Assembly: GCA_021613375.1 (NCBI GenBank)
Contig: CM038715.1
Coordinates: 1,541,001 to 1,605,000, forward strand
Length of the DNA: 64,000 nt
Reading direction: 5' to 3'
From: Megaleporinus macrocephalus
Taxonomy: Eukaryota > Chordata > Actinopteri > Characiformes > Anostomidae
Below, in pieces: positions 1 to 11,049 of the stretch. The notes beneath the pieces were generated by a model. That model saw only the letters and a list, made by a program, of their open reading frames with translations. It had not been told where the DNA came from and ran no database searches. Made by a program: the position numbers and the translations under genes. Position 1 is the stretch's first letter. Each line of letters starts with the position of its first letter.

Positions 1-146
1 TTATTCCAAACAGCTGTCTGTGTAAAGACGATGTGAGGAAATTAAAAAAATGGCACGTGAAATTGTGAATCTTTTATATGGAGCAGAAAAAAGAAACAAA
101 GGAAACAAAAGAAACAGGCTGTTGTACGTCAGCTGATTGGCATATG

Positions 147-1237
147 GGCTGTGTCTCAAAACCTACTGAGCTCCTACATAGGCAGCATTTTACATCACAG
201 TATCACACTGTGGACATACAACAGTATCTGTTTTTATAATAATTGTAAAATACTATTAAATAATCACACAGTGTATGTAAATTAACAGTAATGTAATCAG
301 TTGCCCAATAACAGAAAATAACTGTAATTTATCAGCTAATACAGTATTTTCTGTCAACCTGTGATAATATGCACCAACACCTTTACAGTCCAGTCACTAT
401 CCATCAAACTCATACTGGAGATTACAGACTAATGTTTATTTTTAATGATAACACTTTTTTATTAAACTGTCTAAACTGCTTTTACTCATTTAAGTGATAA
501 AATATATGCAGTGGGCGGAGCCAGCCTATTGGGCTCAGCTGAGTTAAGACTCTTTCAGTTCATTCAGTCAGTGCAGGAAGTGCTGGGCAGCTTGTATTGA
601 GTTCATTCATAAAATAAAGAAAAATAATCTAAATCAGTTCTGTAATTCAATTTACAGTACAATACTGTTAAAATAAATTACAGTAGATGCTCTGTAAAAT
701 TTAGAGTGAAATATTTTACAGTGTAGACTGTCCCAATTCTTACATACCTTAAACATGCTTCTACTGAGGAACCTTATTTAGACCTGATTTTAAAGAAGCA
801 TCGAACGCTTCCTCAGCCGTTAAGACAATCCCATGATGCACCGCAGGCTAATCTAGGAGCAGTGAAGTGGTTTTAAAATGTGAGTTATTTTGATTCTCTG
901 GAGTTTTAATGTGTTTCTGGTCATATAATCACACAAAACAGTATTTTATTATCAACTCTGTAACGAGTCCTTCACCATTTACACTTTATACTCCAGACAT
1001 TAACGTATTTTTAAGCCTCGGGCTATTGTTTTAGATGCCGGCCGGTAGCTTAGCAACCAGCTAAACCACAGGTCACGTGCTGCAGTGGGCGGGAACAAGC
1101 CGTGACGCAGTCTCTCTCTAACTAGAGTGTCTCAGTAATCTGTTTTATGAGGAGAGATGAGGAGAGAACACTGATACTTACACAGCTGCCTACCTAGACA
1201 GCCTATTTAGACACTCACTAGGGTTTGGGACAGAGCC
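147..1237 (-). mobile_element. Family A MITE copy 1 (GGCTGTGTCTCAAA termini), interrupted
   Basis: The left end reads GGCTGTGTCTCAAAACCTA and the right end, reverse complemented, reads GGCTCTGTCCCAAACCCTA, so the two ends form terminal inverted repeats. The body is the reverse complement of 57579-58230 and carries the shared markers (CCCATGATGCACCGCAGGC, the ATAATCACACAAAACAG stretch and TGAGGAGAGATGAGGAGAGA). The copy is longer than the one at 57.6 kb because about 0.5 kb (204-724) interrupts it. There is no coding capacity, so it is a non-autonomous DNA transposon. I saw no convincing target-site duplication and do not assign a superfamily. Confidence 0.75.
204..724. mobile_element. Insertion nested in family A copy 1
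   Basis: This block is absent from the otherwise collinear copy at 57.6 kb. It starts CACACTGTGGACATAC and ends ATATTTTACAGTGT, which fits weak inverted termini of the CACTGTAAAAT type seen on many fish MITEs. The interior is AT-rich with several ACAGTA-type words. The boundaries are exact to within a few bases because they come from comparing two copies. It has no coding potential. Confidence 0.6.
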
Positions 1238-1485
1238 AGTGGTTCTTACAGTCCCCCAGTCGCACCAGCACTAATAGTGATACCTGATATTTGTTTTTTA
1301 ACTCTCGATGGAGAATTCTTCCCCCACGGTATCCAGATTTCTGTCGTTCTTCTACCACAGACGTGAGCACAGCATCGGTTCACACGCTTTTAAGCCGCTT
1401 GGCTGCGATAATAATTATAAACACAGTTTTCTGAGAACAAGATAGCTTGATGTTACTTCGCCGACCTGAACTCCTGGGGCACGAG

Positions 1486-1747
1486 CACACACACCACTGT
1501 ATGAACAGGTTTATCAATGCTTACAGTAGCATTGCGTCCTTGTGCTGCTTGTTAATGTTGGAGTGGAGCTGAAAATGGATTACAACACTGCCATCTAGTG
1601 GTCAGAGGTTTAAACACAACACACAATGATTCACTGTCTGCCAGGAAACTGTGTATGGATACTGTGTTCTTGAGAATCGATACAGTATCACTAAACAAAA
1701 TATAATATCCCGATATTCGATATTTTCAATATTTTCTTACACTCCTA
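1486..1747 (+). mobile_element. Family E hAT-like fragment
   Basis: This is collinear with 18527-18814 and with the reverse complement of 26255-26620. Shared blocks include CACCACTGTATGAACAGG, GCCATCTAGTGGTCAGAG, TTCACTGTCTGCCAGGAA and AATCGATACAGTATCACTAA. The right end (TTACACTCCTA) corresponds to the TAGGGGTGTAA terminus of the 26-kb copy. The short open frame here is incidental. Confidence 0.65.
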
Positions 1748-1830
1748 CACGAGCGAGCCAGCTTGCAAATAACATAGCAGTTAGACTCGCGTTATTAATC
1801 CTAAACATTTTCCCAGGTCTGGCGAGCCCA

Positions 1831-1893
1831 GCCAGATCAAAAGACTATCAAAAGACTGTATATGATTTCAGCCAGATCAAAGACTGTATATGA
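1831..1893 (+). repeat. Short direct duplication (GCCAGATCAAAGACTGTATATGA)
   Basis: Two imperfect copies of a unit containing CCAGATCAAA and GACTGTATATGA lie side by side. It looks like a local slippage duplication just downstream of a family E fragment. Confidence 0.55.
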
Positions 1894-1899
1894 GTCAGA

Positions 1900-3050
1900 C
1901 AGAGGGGGGAGGGGGAGCGAGAGGGATTTCATGCTGCTGCTGATTTGCAGTCTCTGGGAGTGACTGGCATTACATCTGTCACTCCATTTAAAATAAACTC
2001 AGCGTTCTGATTGGTTTGCACTTAGACCTGAGCACTGCACGCGTACAATCAAACACAAAGTGTTTGCAACTGTAACTGCACTTAGATGACTTCTGGCAAT
2101 GCAGGCAAATTAGAATTTTGAATAAAGAGTATGTGTTCATTCCGGCAACCCCATCACCAACACTACTGCTATCCAGGCATGCCTGGCATGTTCCCCCACA
2201 CACACACACACACACACACACACCTGGCAGAGCCCAAAAGACATGAACATTTTGTCAGCGTTATCAATTTAAAAACTCTAAAATATGAAATCTTGTTGGC
2301 CAAGCACTTGCAGAACCATTTCCGCACTGCCCTGTGAGCGCTAACCTGCTGTGAAACCACTTAATTAGAAAAAAAAGAGATGAAAAGAAGAGCGAGCTCC
2401 TCGAAGCGCTGAAGGAAAGAAACGAAGAGAGTGTGGTGGATCTGTCTCGACTAGGTTATGAATCCGTGAAGCCGTGGAGGGCACGGTGAACGAGCTAGTA
2501 GACCCCAGCTCGCTCTAGACCCTGAGCTCAGGACTGAGATGTAGCTGGAGCGGCACTCACCGTTTCTCTTCTCCCTCTGATAGGTTAAGGTCCTGCTCCT
2601 TGGGCATGTGTTCCATTCACCTTAATTCCATCCAGCAGCCAATCATGTGAGACTGAGGCAGGCCCCACCCGTGGATGAACTCTTGTCATTCGCGTTGATG
2701 AGTCAAGCAGGCATCCCACAGCTCTACGGAGCGGTGCTCACTGACCAAGCCCGACGCGCCGTGGCCCTCAGTGATGCAGTGGTGTCGCGTGACTAGAGCT
2801 GGAACAGAAACGAGAGCGGACAGACGAGTTAGCAAACGATTAGAACTGTTGGGCTGAATGGACCAGAATCAGTATTTCAAACTGGTATCAGAGGGTGAAT
2901 TTAGTTTAGGAGACACTGATGTATTGGGATAAAATGCTTTTTTATCCATTCTATGCTTTTATACAAAGTTAAAATACTAAATTAAATACAATTTTAATAA
3001 TTCTCAATTTTAGAAATGTTTAAATAACAGCATTATCTGACGTGTACATA
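1900..3050. other. Mostly unique sequence with one CA tract
   Basis: A (CA)n tract of about 27 bases sits at 2197-2223. The rest is non-repetitive as far as I can see within the window. The open frames across it are short and overlap the CA tract, so I do not treat them as genes. Confidence 0.5.
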
Positions 3051-3054
3051 AAAA

Positions 3055-3080
3055 ATATATATATATATATTTATATATAT
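3055..3080. repeat. (TA)n microsatellite
   Basis: An alternating TA run lies just upstream of a hAT-like element. Confidence 0.9.
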
Positions 3081-3182
3081 TCCGGCATTAGACCTCAATT
3101 ACCAGTCCCCACAAATAAGTACATTTACAGCATATGGCATAATACAACATGCGGTATCTTTCATATTTTTTTCAAAATAAAC

Positions 3183-3986
3183 TAGAGATGGAAGAATCGA
3201 TCGGCTACGTATCGGTATCGGCCGATATTTCTCCAATTTTCAAACAAATGAGCCTAATTTGTATTTGACTCAGATTCATCCAGGACGTTCTGTAACATCA
3301 GCGAGTCTCGTGGAACCAAAACAAAGATATTTAACATACTAATCTGATACAGTACTTAAGAGACACCACACAGCTGAACACAGTGAGTATCAGTAACAGC
3401 AGAGCTAGAACACACAGCTAGCACAAAACTAATAACCCAGAAACCCTACAGACCAGATCTGACCGGTACAAACAGAACAGCAGCAGAAACAGCCAGAGAG
3501 CTAAAGAACCACAGCCAGAGTGATTGAGTTTATAGTTCTAGATAACCACGTTTAACCATGTTTCATGACTTGCTCGTTCAATATTGGCTAACGGCATTAA
3601 ATATCTTTGTTTTGGTTCCACGAGACACGCTGATGTTACAGAACGTCCTGGATGAGTCTGAGTCTCATACGGTAAACACTGACAGACGGACGATGTTTTC
3701 TATCAGCGCATGCCGTGAACGCTATAAACTGTTCTAGTGAGGCCGCTGCTTTAGTCAGTCTGTAGAAAATGAAAGGGTATGTGTTTCCACCTAGTGGTTC
3801 AGATAGGAATTGCAGGAAGCTGGCTGGAGGGGGTTTTACAGAGGTCTCCTCTTTCTGGATGAAACACTAGCTGGAAATACAAATTAGGCTCATTTGTTTA
3901 ACGCCACTGATCAGCTCTCAGGATCGGCTAAATTAGAGAAATATTGGCTGATACCGATACATAGCCGATCGAGCCCTCCATCTCTA
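3183..3986 (+). mobile_element. Family B hAT-like MITE, 804 bp
   Basis: The left terminus is TAGAGATGGAAGAATCGATC and the right terminus is its near reverse complement, ending CCTCCATCTCTA. Subterminal GTATCGGTATCGGCCGATA and CTGATACCGATACATAGC extend the inverted repeat. The body shares long blocks with 38483-39142, 48317-49531 and 60736-61604 (GTTCCACGAGACACGCTGAT, CACCTAGTGGTTCAGATAGG). There is no transposase. hAT affinity is inferred from the TAG-type termini and from the near-match 8-bp duplication at the 60.7-kb copy. Confidence 0.75.
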
Positions 3987-4354
3987 ATCCTATGTTTAGT
4001 TACAGGCCAAACCCCGGACGTCCCACACTGAACACGGTCAGCACACACAAGCAGACGGACAGAAAGACATTCGAGCGTCTGAACGTTCCTACTGGTCCCG
4101 CGGAAACGGCTGAAACTCAAGCTGCAATTAAGCCCGGTCATTATTCAGTCTATTCGAATTTTATTACGTTTTCTAGTCTATTTATGTTTTCGTTTCTCAC
4201 AGCTGCTGTCGTTTGGCAGCGTGTGAGCCGGGTCTGCAAACGAAGCTTCCTCTGTCAGCTCAGCTGATATTTGTGAAAAGCAGCGAGCGGCTCATTCTGC
4301 AGGCTTTGACAAGCGACGCCCGTTCAGCTGTATATTCACATGAACACGCCAATC

Positions 4355-4446
4355 CACGCGCTGCCCCTCACCCCCCCTCCACGCTGCCCCTCACCCCCCC
4401 TCCACGCTGCCCCTCACCCCCTACCCACGCTGCCCCTCACCTCCTC
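4355..4446. repeat. C-rich 23-bp minisatellite, about 4 copies
   Basis: The unit is close to CACGCTGCCCCTCACCCCCC plus CTC. Four copies lie in tandem with changes in the last two. The opposite strand has repeated G runs of 6-7, so a G-quadruplex is possible. Confidence 0.85.
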
Positions 4447-4610
4447 TAAATATAAACCCCCTGCACGGATTCTATTTGCGGGGATCTTCCGGCTCAGTCT
4501 GAAAACTGAGGTTTACTAAAGACGATGCCGCTGCTCTCACACACACGCCGTGCATGGTTCTCCTCCACTGGTCCAGTTTAGGGGTTCTGTGTGTTTGAAT
4601 GGGTACTATG

Positions 4611-4700
4611 TAGAGCTGCACCTAGCAATTAATTAAAAGATAATTTTTTCGATTAGTTGACTAATCTGTTGACTAATTTTTAGATTAGAGTGTGTTAGGA
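4611..4700 (+). mobile_element. hAT-type terminal fragment (TAGAGCTGCACC)
   Basis: TAGAGCTGCACCTAGCAATT followed by repeated ATTAGTTGACTAAT words resembles the TAGGGCTGCA... ends of fish hAT elements. The partner end is not evident. Confidence 0.5.
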
Positions 4701-5114
4701 TTTTTTTTTACTTTGTTATGGATTTGTAACCATAATAATTTTGGTAAACGCACGTGATCTATAAAGGTTAAAGACTAAGATTCTACGCTCTGACTCGACT
4801 TTTAGAGGCACAAATGACACGTTGAACCGTTTGTGTACTATATATTTTGCCAGAAAGTCATGAAACACATGTTAATGTTCAGTAGTAACAGATATGCTTC
4901 TTTAATATATTTACATTGTACTAAACTACATTCATGTTTAATGGGCGTATATGAGCTGAAACAGGAAGCCTAGCGCATCCCAAATTTATCAACATTAACA
5001 TTTTAATATAACATTATAGTCATTATGGCTTTTAGAAGAATGGGGTTTTTGGGGAGGTGGGCTAGTGCACTATAGACCCCTGTGGTGCGGCCTAAGCTTT
5101 TGTCCTTAATGGTA

Positions 5115-5262
5115 TTTTTTTCTTACATTTACTTTTATACTTTAAGTAGTTCTTAAAGCAGTACTTTTACACTTTTACTGGAGTAAAAAGCTTCAGTAGA
5201 TACGTAAAGTCCTACAGCTGCTACTTGAGTAATGAACGTGAATACTTTTGACACCTTTGATG
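5115..5262 (+). mobile_element. Probable hAT end of the ACTTGAGTAA/ACTTTTGACACC type
   Basis: The stretch TTTACACTTTTACTGGAGTA, then TACTTGAGTAATG and AATACTTTTGACACCTTTG resembles a widespread fish hAT terminus known to me from other genomes. Only one end is visible. Confidence 0.4.
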
Positions 5263-5310
5263 CTTAGCGATGTTAGAAACATGTTAAAGGCTTATTTATA
5301 CTCAATGTTA

Positions 5311-5456
5311 AATACGGATCCGCGGAAGTGCCTGACTTTAATTGATGCTGCAAAACACTGATATTGGCCGATGCATATATATATATATATATATATATAT
5401 AAATGACAAATATCGGCCCGATATATCTGCCGACTGATATATCGGTCTATCTCTGG
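5311..5456 (-). mobile_element. Family F hAT-like terminal fragment
   Basis: The reverse complement matches 24229-24370: a terminus with TATATCGGTC, then ATATCGGCCGATATTTG, then GTCAGGCAC and TCCGC. A (TA)n run at 5375-5401 has expanded inside it. The other end is missing. Confidence 0.6.
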
Positions 5457-5459
5457 TAA

Positions 5460-6280
5460 GAATTCAAGCTCAGTAGGCTAAAGTGCTGTGGCTCCTGTTA
5501 TAAATGCTACTTATTGCATATATAACAGTATTTTAGCAAATGTTTTGTTTAAAATCCTGCATAAGTTTATAACTGAAAATGAAACATAATACTTTATCAT
5601 CAGAAAATCCATAAACCTTCCGTCTTTCCCTTCAATTCACAATTAACCAGTCCTTTTATTCACAGAGCATCTCCAGCGGTGGAAAGCAATTATTTTTTTT
5701 AGATAATTTCTTTTGTTTGCTGCTGCAAACGTGAAGTTTCTTGATGGACGCGGCCAGCGACGGCTGCTAGCCTAGCACTTCAGCCATCACTGCGTTCACT
5801 CGTCCATTTATTGGCTGCCTGTCCCTAAATCATCTAACCGACAACAGGACCTTCAACTTGATTGACAGCAGATTAGAAAACACTGTTGGAGCAGTCTCAT
5901 GTTGGACTGATGGCTGATGATTGGACACTACAGTGACTCTCTATCACCGTTTGGGGTAGAAAGTGGAGTAGGTATTACGAGACAGAACGGGACAGAACGG
6001 GACAGGGTTAGCTGGTTAGCAGGTTAGCATGTGGACGAATGGCGGATAAGGGAAGCTCTGGAAACTAATGGTGTTGAGTCTAGGAGTTCTGTTCACCAAA
6101 CAGCGTACACCACACCTTACAAACTCTATTATATTTTTTTCTCATGAAACTCTTCACACACTTTTCTATAGCATGCTAAAATAGGTTTCGGTGGAGGTAG
6201 ACAGTGTAAACAGTGACAGCAGTAATGTTTCAGACTGTGCAAGTAGAGCATCAAGGAAGTGTATCGTAACTATAGAATAT
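5460..6280. other. Unique DNA with one old interspersed repeat
   Basis: 5825-5985 is alignable with 16735-16890: shared ACCTTCAACNTGAT, AACACNNNNGNAGCAG and TCATGTTGGACTGAT words in the same order. The rest shows no gene or repeat that I recognise. Confidence 0.45.
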
Positions 6281-6282
6281 GA

Positions 6283-6476
6283 GTGTATATAAGAGTGTAG
6301 AGTATTAGTGTGTGTGTAAATGTAGAGTATGAGTGTATATGAGAGTGTAGAGTATGATTGTGTGTGTGTGTGTGAGTGTAGAGTATGAGTGTATATGAGA
6401 GTGTAGAGTATTAGTGTGTGTGTAAGTGTAGAGTATGATTGTGTGTGTGAGTGTAGAGTATGGGTGTATATGTGTG
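6283..6476. repeat. Degenerate lead-in to the 24-bp minisatellite
   Basis: Irregular GAGTGTAGAGTATGAGTGTA units vary between about 20 and 30 bases and contain GT runs. They share the GAGTATGAGTGT core with the ordered array that follows, so they look like its decayed or ancestral edge. Confidence 0.7.
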
Positions 6477-9400
6477 TGTGAGGGGGTATGAGAGTACGAG
6501 TGTGAGGGGGTATGAGAGTACGAGTGTGAGGGGGTATGAGAGTATGAGTGTGAGGGGGTAGAGAGTACGAGTGTGAGGGGGTATGAGAGTATGAGTGTGA
6601 GGGGGTATGAGAGTATGAGTGTGAGGGGGTATGAGAGTATGAGTGTGAGGGGGTATGAGAGTATGAGTGTGAGGGGTATGAGAGTATGCGTGTGAGGGGG
6701 TATGAGAGTACGAGTGTGAGGGGGTATGAGAGTACGAGTGTGAGGGGGTATGAGAGTACGAGTGTGAGGGGGTATGAGAGTACGAGTGTGAGGGGGTATG
6801 AGAGTACGAGTGTGGGGGGTATGAGAGTACGAGTGTGAGGGGGTATGAGAGTACGAGTGTGAGGGGGTATGAGAGTACGAGTGTGAGGGGGTATGAGAGT
6901 ACGAGTGTGAGGGGGTATGAGAGTACGAGTGTGAGGGGGTATGAGAGTACGAGTGTGAGGGGGTATGAGAGTACGAGTGTGAGGGGGTATGAGAGTACGA
7001 GTGTGAGGGGGTATGAGAGTACGAGTGTGAGGGGGTATGAGAGTACGAGTGTGAGGGGGTAGAGAGTACGAGTGTGAGGGGGTATGAGAGTACGAGTGTG
7101 AGGGGGTAGAGAGTACGAGTGTGAGGGGGTATGAGAGTATGAGTGTGAGGGGGTATGAGAGTACGAGTGTGAGGGGGTATGAGAGTATGAGTGTGAGGGG
7201 GTATGAGAGTATGAGTGTGAGGGGGTATGAGAGTACGAGTGTGAGGGGGTATGAGAGTACGAGTGTGAGGGGGTATGAGAGTACGAGTGTGAGGGGGTAT
7301 GAGAGTACGAGTGTGAGGGGGTATGAGAGTACGAGTGTGAGGGGGTATGAGAGTACGAGTGTGAGGGGGTATGAGAGTACGAGTGTGAGGAGGTATGAGA
7401 GTACGAGTGTGAGGGGGTATGAGAGTATGAGTGTGAGGGGGTATGAGAGTATGAGTGTGAGGGGGTATGAGAGTATGAGTGTGAGGGGGTATGAGAGTAT
7501 GAGTGTGAGGGGGTATGAGAGTATGAGTGTGAGGGGGTATGAGAATACGAGTGTGAGGGGTATGAGAGTACGAGTGTGAGGGGGTTTGAGAGTACGAGTG
7601 TGAGGGGGTTTGAGAGTACGAGTGTGAGTAGGTTTGAGAGTACGAGTGTGAGGGGGTTTGAGAGTACGAGTGTGAGGGGGTATGAGAGTATGAGTGTGAG
7701 GGGGTATGAGAGTATGAGTGTGAGGGGGTATGAGAGTATGAGTGTGAGGGGGTATGAGAGTATGAGTGTGAGGGGGTATGAGAGTACGAGTGTGAGGGGG
7801 TATGAGAGTACGAGTGTGAGGGGGTATGAGAGTACGAGTGTGAGGGGGTATGAGAGTACGAGTGTGAGGGGGTATGAGAGTACGAGTGTGAGGGGGTATG
7901 AGAGTACGAGTGTGAGGGGGTATGAGAGTACGAGTGTGAGGGGGTATGAGAGTACGAGTGTGAGGGGGTATGAGAGTACGAGTGTGAGGGGGTATGAGAG
8001 TACGAGTGTGAGGGGGTATGAGAGTACGAGTGTGAGGGGGTATGAGAGTACGAGTGTGAGGGGGTATGAGAGTACGAGTGTGAGGGGGTATGAGAGTACG
8101 AGTGTGAGGGGGTATGAGAGTACGAGTGTGAGGGGGTATGAGAGTACGAGTGTGAGGGGGTATGAGAGTACGAGTGTGAGGGGGTATGAGAGTACGAGTG
8201 TGAGGGGGTATGAGAGTACGAGTGTGAGGGGGTATGAGAGTACGAGTGTGAGGGGGTATGAGAGTACGAGTGTGAGGGGGTATGAGAGTACGAGTGTGAG
8301 GGGGTATGAGAGTACGAGTGTGAGGGGGTATGAGAGTACGAGTGTGAGGGGGTATGAGAGTACGAGTGTGAGGGGTATGAGAGTACGAGTGTGAGGGGGT
8401 ATGAGAGTACGAGTGTGAGGGGGTATGAGAGTACGAGTGTGAGGGGGTATGAGAGTACGAGTGTGAGGGGGTATGAGAGTACGAGTGTGAGGGGGTATGA
8501 GAGTACGAGTGTGAGGGGGTATGAGAGTACGAGTGTGAGGGGGTATGAGAGTACGAGTGTGAGGGGGTATGAGAGTATGAGTGTGAGGGGGTATGAGTGT
8601 GAGGGGGTATGAGAGTATGAGTGTGAGGGGGTATGAGAGTATGAGTGTGAGGGGGTATGAGAGTATGAGTGTGAGGGGGTATGAGAGTATGAGTGTGAGG
8701 GTGTATGAGAGTATGAGTGTGAGGGGGTATGAGAGTATGAGTGTGAGGGGGTATGAGAGTATGAGTGTGAGGGGGTAGAGAGTACGAGTGTGAGGGGGTA
8801 TGAGAGTACGAGTGTGAGGGGGTATGAGAGTACGAGTGTGAGGGGGTATGAGAGTACGAGTGTGAGGGGGTATGAGAGTATGAGTGTGAGGGGGTATGAG
8901 AGTACGAGTGTGAGGGGGTATGAGAGTACGAGTGTGAGGGGGTATGAGAGTACGAGTGTGAGGGGGTATGAGAGTACGAGTGTGAGGGGGTATGAGAGTA
9001 TGAGTGTGAGGGGGTAGAGAGTACGAGTGTGAGGGGGTATGAGAGTATGAGTGTGAGGGGGTAGGAGAGTATGAGTGTGAGGGGGTATGAGAGTATGAGT
9101 GTGAGGGGGTATGAGAGTATGAGTGTGAGGGGGTATGAGAGTATAAGTGTGAGGGGGTATGAGAGTATGAGTGTGAGGGGTATGAGAGTATGCGTGTGAG
9201 GGGGTATGAGAGTACGAGTGTGAGGGGGTATGAGAGTACGAGTGTGAGGGGGTATGAGAGTATGAGTGTGAGGGGGTAGAGAGTACGAGTGTGAGGGGGT
9301 ATGAGAGTATGAGTGTGAGGGGGTATGAGAGTATAAGTGTGAGGGGGTATGAGAGTATGAGTGTGAGGGGGTATGAGAGTATGAGTGTGAGGGGGTTTGA

Positions 9401-9698
9401 GAGTACGAGTGTGAGGGGGTTTGAGAGTACGAGTGTGAGGGGGTATGAGAGTACGAGTGTGAGGGGGTATGAGAGTACGAGTGTGAGGGGGTATGAGAGT
9501 ACGAGTGTGAGGGGGTATGAGAGTACGAGTGTGAGGGGGTATGAGAGTACGAGTGTGAGGGGGTTTGAGAGTACGAGTGTGAGGGGGTATGAGAGTAGGA
9601 GTGTGAGGGGGTATGAGAGTGTGAGTGTGAGGGGGTATGAGAGTATGAGTGTGAGGGGGTATGAGAGTATGAGTGTGAGGGGGTATGAGAGTACGAGT
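6477..9698. repeat. 24-bp minisatellite, about 134 copies
   Basis: The monomer is GAGGGGGTATGAGAGTACGA plus GTGT. The main variant is TACGAGT against TATGAGT, a C/T difference at a CpG. Minor variants are TTTGAG for TATGAG, a 2-base loss (GGGTAGAGAG) and a 1-base loss in the G run. Variants occur in blocks rather than at random, which fits local homogenisation. Because 24 is divisible by 3, every stop-free frame stays open: the minus strand is open for 1167 codons of (SHSYSHTP)/(LVLSYPLT)/(RTLIPPHT) and the plus strand reads (RGYESTSV)n. These are consequences of the period and not evidence of genes. Each monomer has a G5 run on the plus strand. Confidence 0.97.
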
Positions 9699-9724
9699 CG
9701 GCAGCCGTGAAAGAAGTCTGTGTT

Positions 9725-9828
9725 TATTTGTTTATTTGTCTGATGGACCCCAGGAAGAATAGCTGCTATCATTATAGGAGCTAACAGGGATCCAAATAAA
9801 ATAAACAAATAAACAAATAAACTATAAG
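9725..9828 (+). mobile_element. LINE-type 3' tail
   Basis: ATGGACCCCAGGAAGAATAG, then AGCTAACAGGGATCCAAATA and a run of (AAATAAAC) units resembles the 3' end of fish non-LTR retrotransposons as I know them. No reverse-transcriptase frame remains upstream, where the minisatellite begins. Confidence 0.55.
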
Positions 9829-9829
9829 G

Positions 9830-10735
9830 GGCTGTGACGGTATGGATTTTCCTTACTGAGGTAAAAAGTTATATATTCCGATGGTTTACAGCCAGCGCCG
9901 TAACAACGAGGCCCACTTTTCATACAGTTTTATTTTTTTAAGTATGAAGCCGCAAGATACTGAAGCTTGGTGACTTGAACACAACTCAGAATTTACTTTA
10001 AGCCACATTTAGACCCCAGTTTAGACCCCAGTTTAGACCCCAGGAAAAAAAGGAAGTGAACTGATGCCAGGCTTGATTTATTATGGTGACATATGGTTGA
10101 TATTAACCAGTAAATAAAATAAATAAATAAATAAATAAAATAATAGAAATGTGGTAACGCGATTATCATCACAGCCCTATTAGTATTTAAACAAGCCCTT
10201 TCAAAACACAGCCTTAAATCAATCAGACCGGATCAATCAAGCCTCAAAACACACAGACAAGCAAGTGCTGCTGTTTCCCACGTGACACACTTCATGTGCT
10301 GTGGTTAATCTTGCTCTGCTCCGCTCTGTCACTGCTCACGCTTTCCAGGAACACACCTCAGATTAGCTGGATCCTAATCCCGTCGCTGCTTTCACTCCAA
10401 ACAGCCAACTAGAGGAAACAGAGGACTGTTCTCTTTCTCCAGCGAAGGCGGGCGCTCGCCTGGCACCAGGAGTGTCCTGAAACCTCCGTAATCCACATGA
10501 ACTCCACCGCCCAGATTATCTGAGGAGCGCTCTCTGTAGGGTTTGACATGCTGTGGTTCATGTTCATGCGTCTGATGCGCTGAACCTCCTTAATCTGTCC
10601 AGCGCTGACCTCCTAATCCCGGGACGCAAATGAATCCATAGAACAATATCCTGCCGCTCTGTGAACGCTATGCTGATCTGCTTACCAGAGGTCGGGTCTG
10701 GCTCTGGTCGTGTAACATGTCGGGCGCTTCTGAGC
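9830..10735. other. Unique DNA with two small simple repeats
   Basis: 10008-10043 holds three copies of TTTAGACCCCAG and 10111-10141 holds (AAAT)n. 10240-10680 is non-repetitive and of mixed composition, with words such as CCACGTGAC and TGTGGTTAATC. It is a plausible conserved non-coding stretch, but conservation cannot be judged from one sequence. Confidence 0.4.
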
Positions 10736-10795
10736 AATGAGTGAGCGATGAGTGAGCGATGAGTGAGCGATGAGTGAGCGATGAGTGAGCGGAGT
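10736..10795. repeat. 12-bp repeat (GATGAGTGAGCG), about 5 copies
   Basis: Five head-to-tail copies of GATGAGTGAGCG lead towards the purine-rich block. Confidence 0.9.
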
Positions 10796-11049
10796 GCGGA
10801 TTCGGTGAAAACTTAAAACATAATCCGCACTTCTGACTCCTCCCCGACGGAAACGCTTATCTACAACAGTCGCTCGCTCGAGAGTCGAGTTCAAACACAG
10901 CGAGACGGGCGATCTGCTGACAGGTGTGTGGGCGTAAAGGTAGAACAACAATCGCGAAGCTTTTATGATGTTTGCAGCCGAGCACAGACACAGGCCTCCC
11001 TGTGGAGCACACAGAGTTCCCAAGATGCCTTGCTGTGTGCGTGTAATGG

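Noticed and set aside
6305..9808. 1167-codon minus-strand open frame
   Set aside because: It is a by-product of a stop-free 24-bp tandem repeat; its start codon lies in a LINE tail and its repeats read through in other frames as well.
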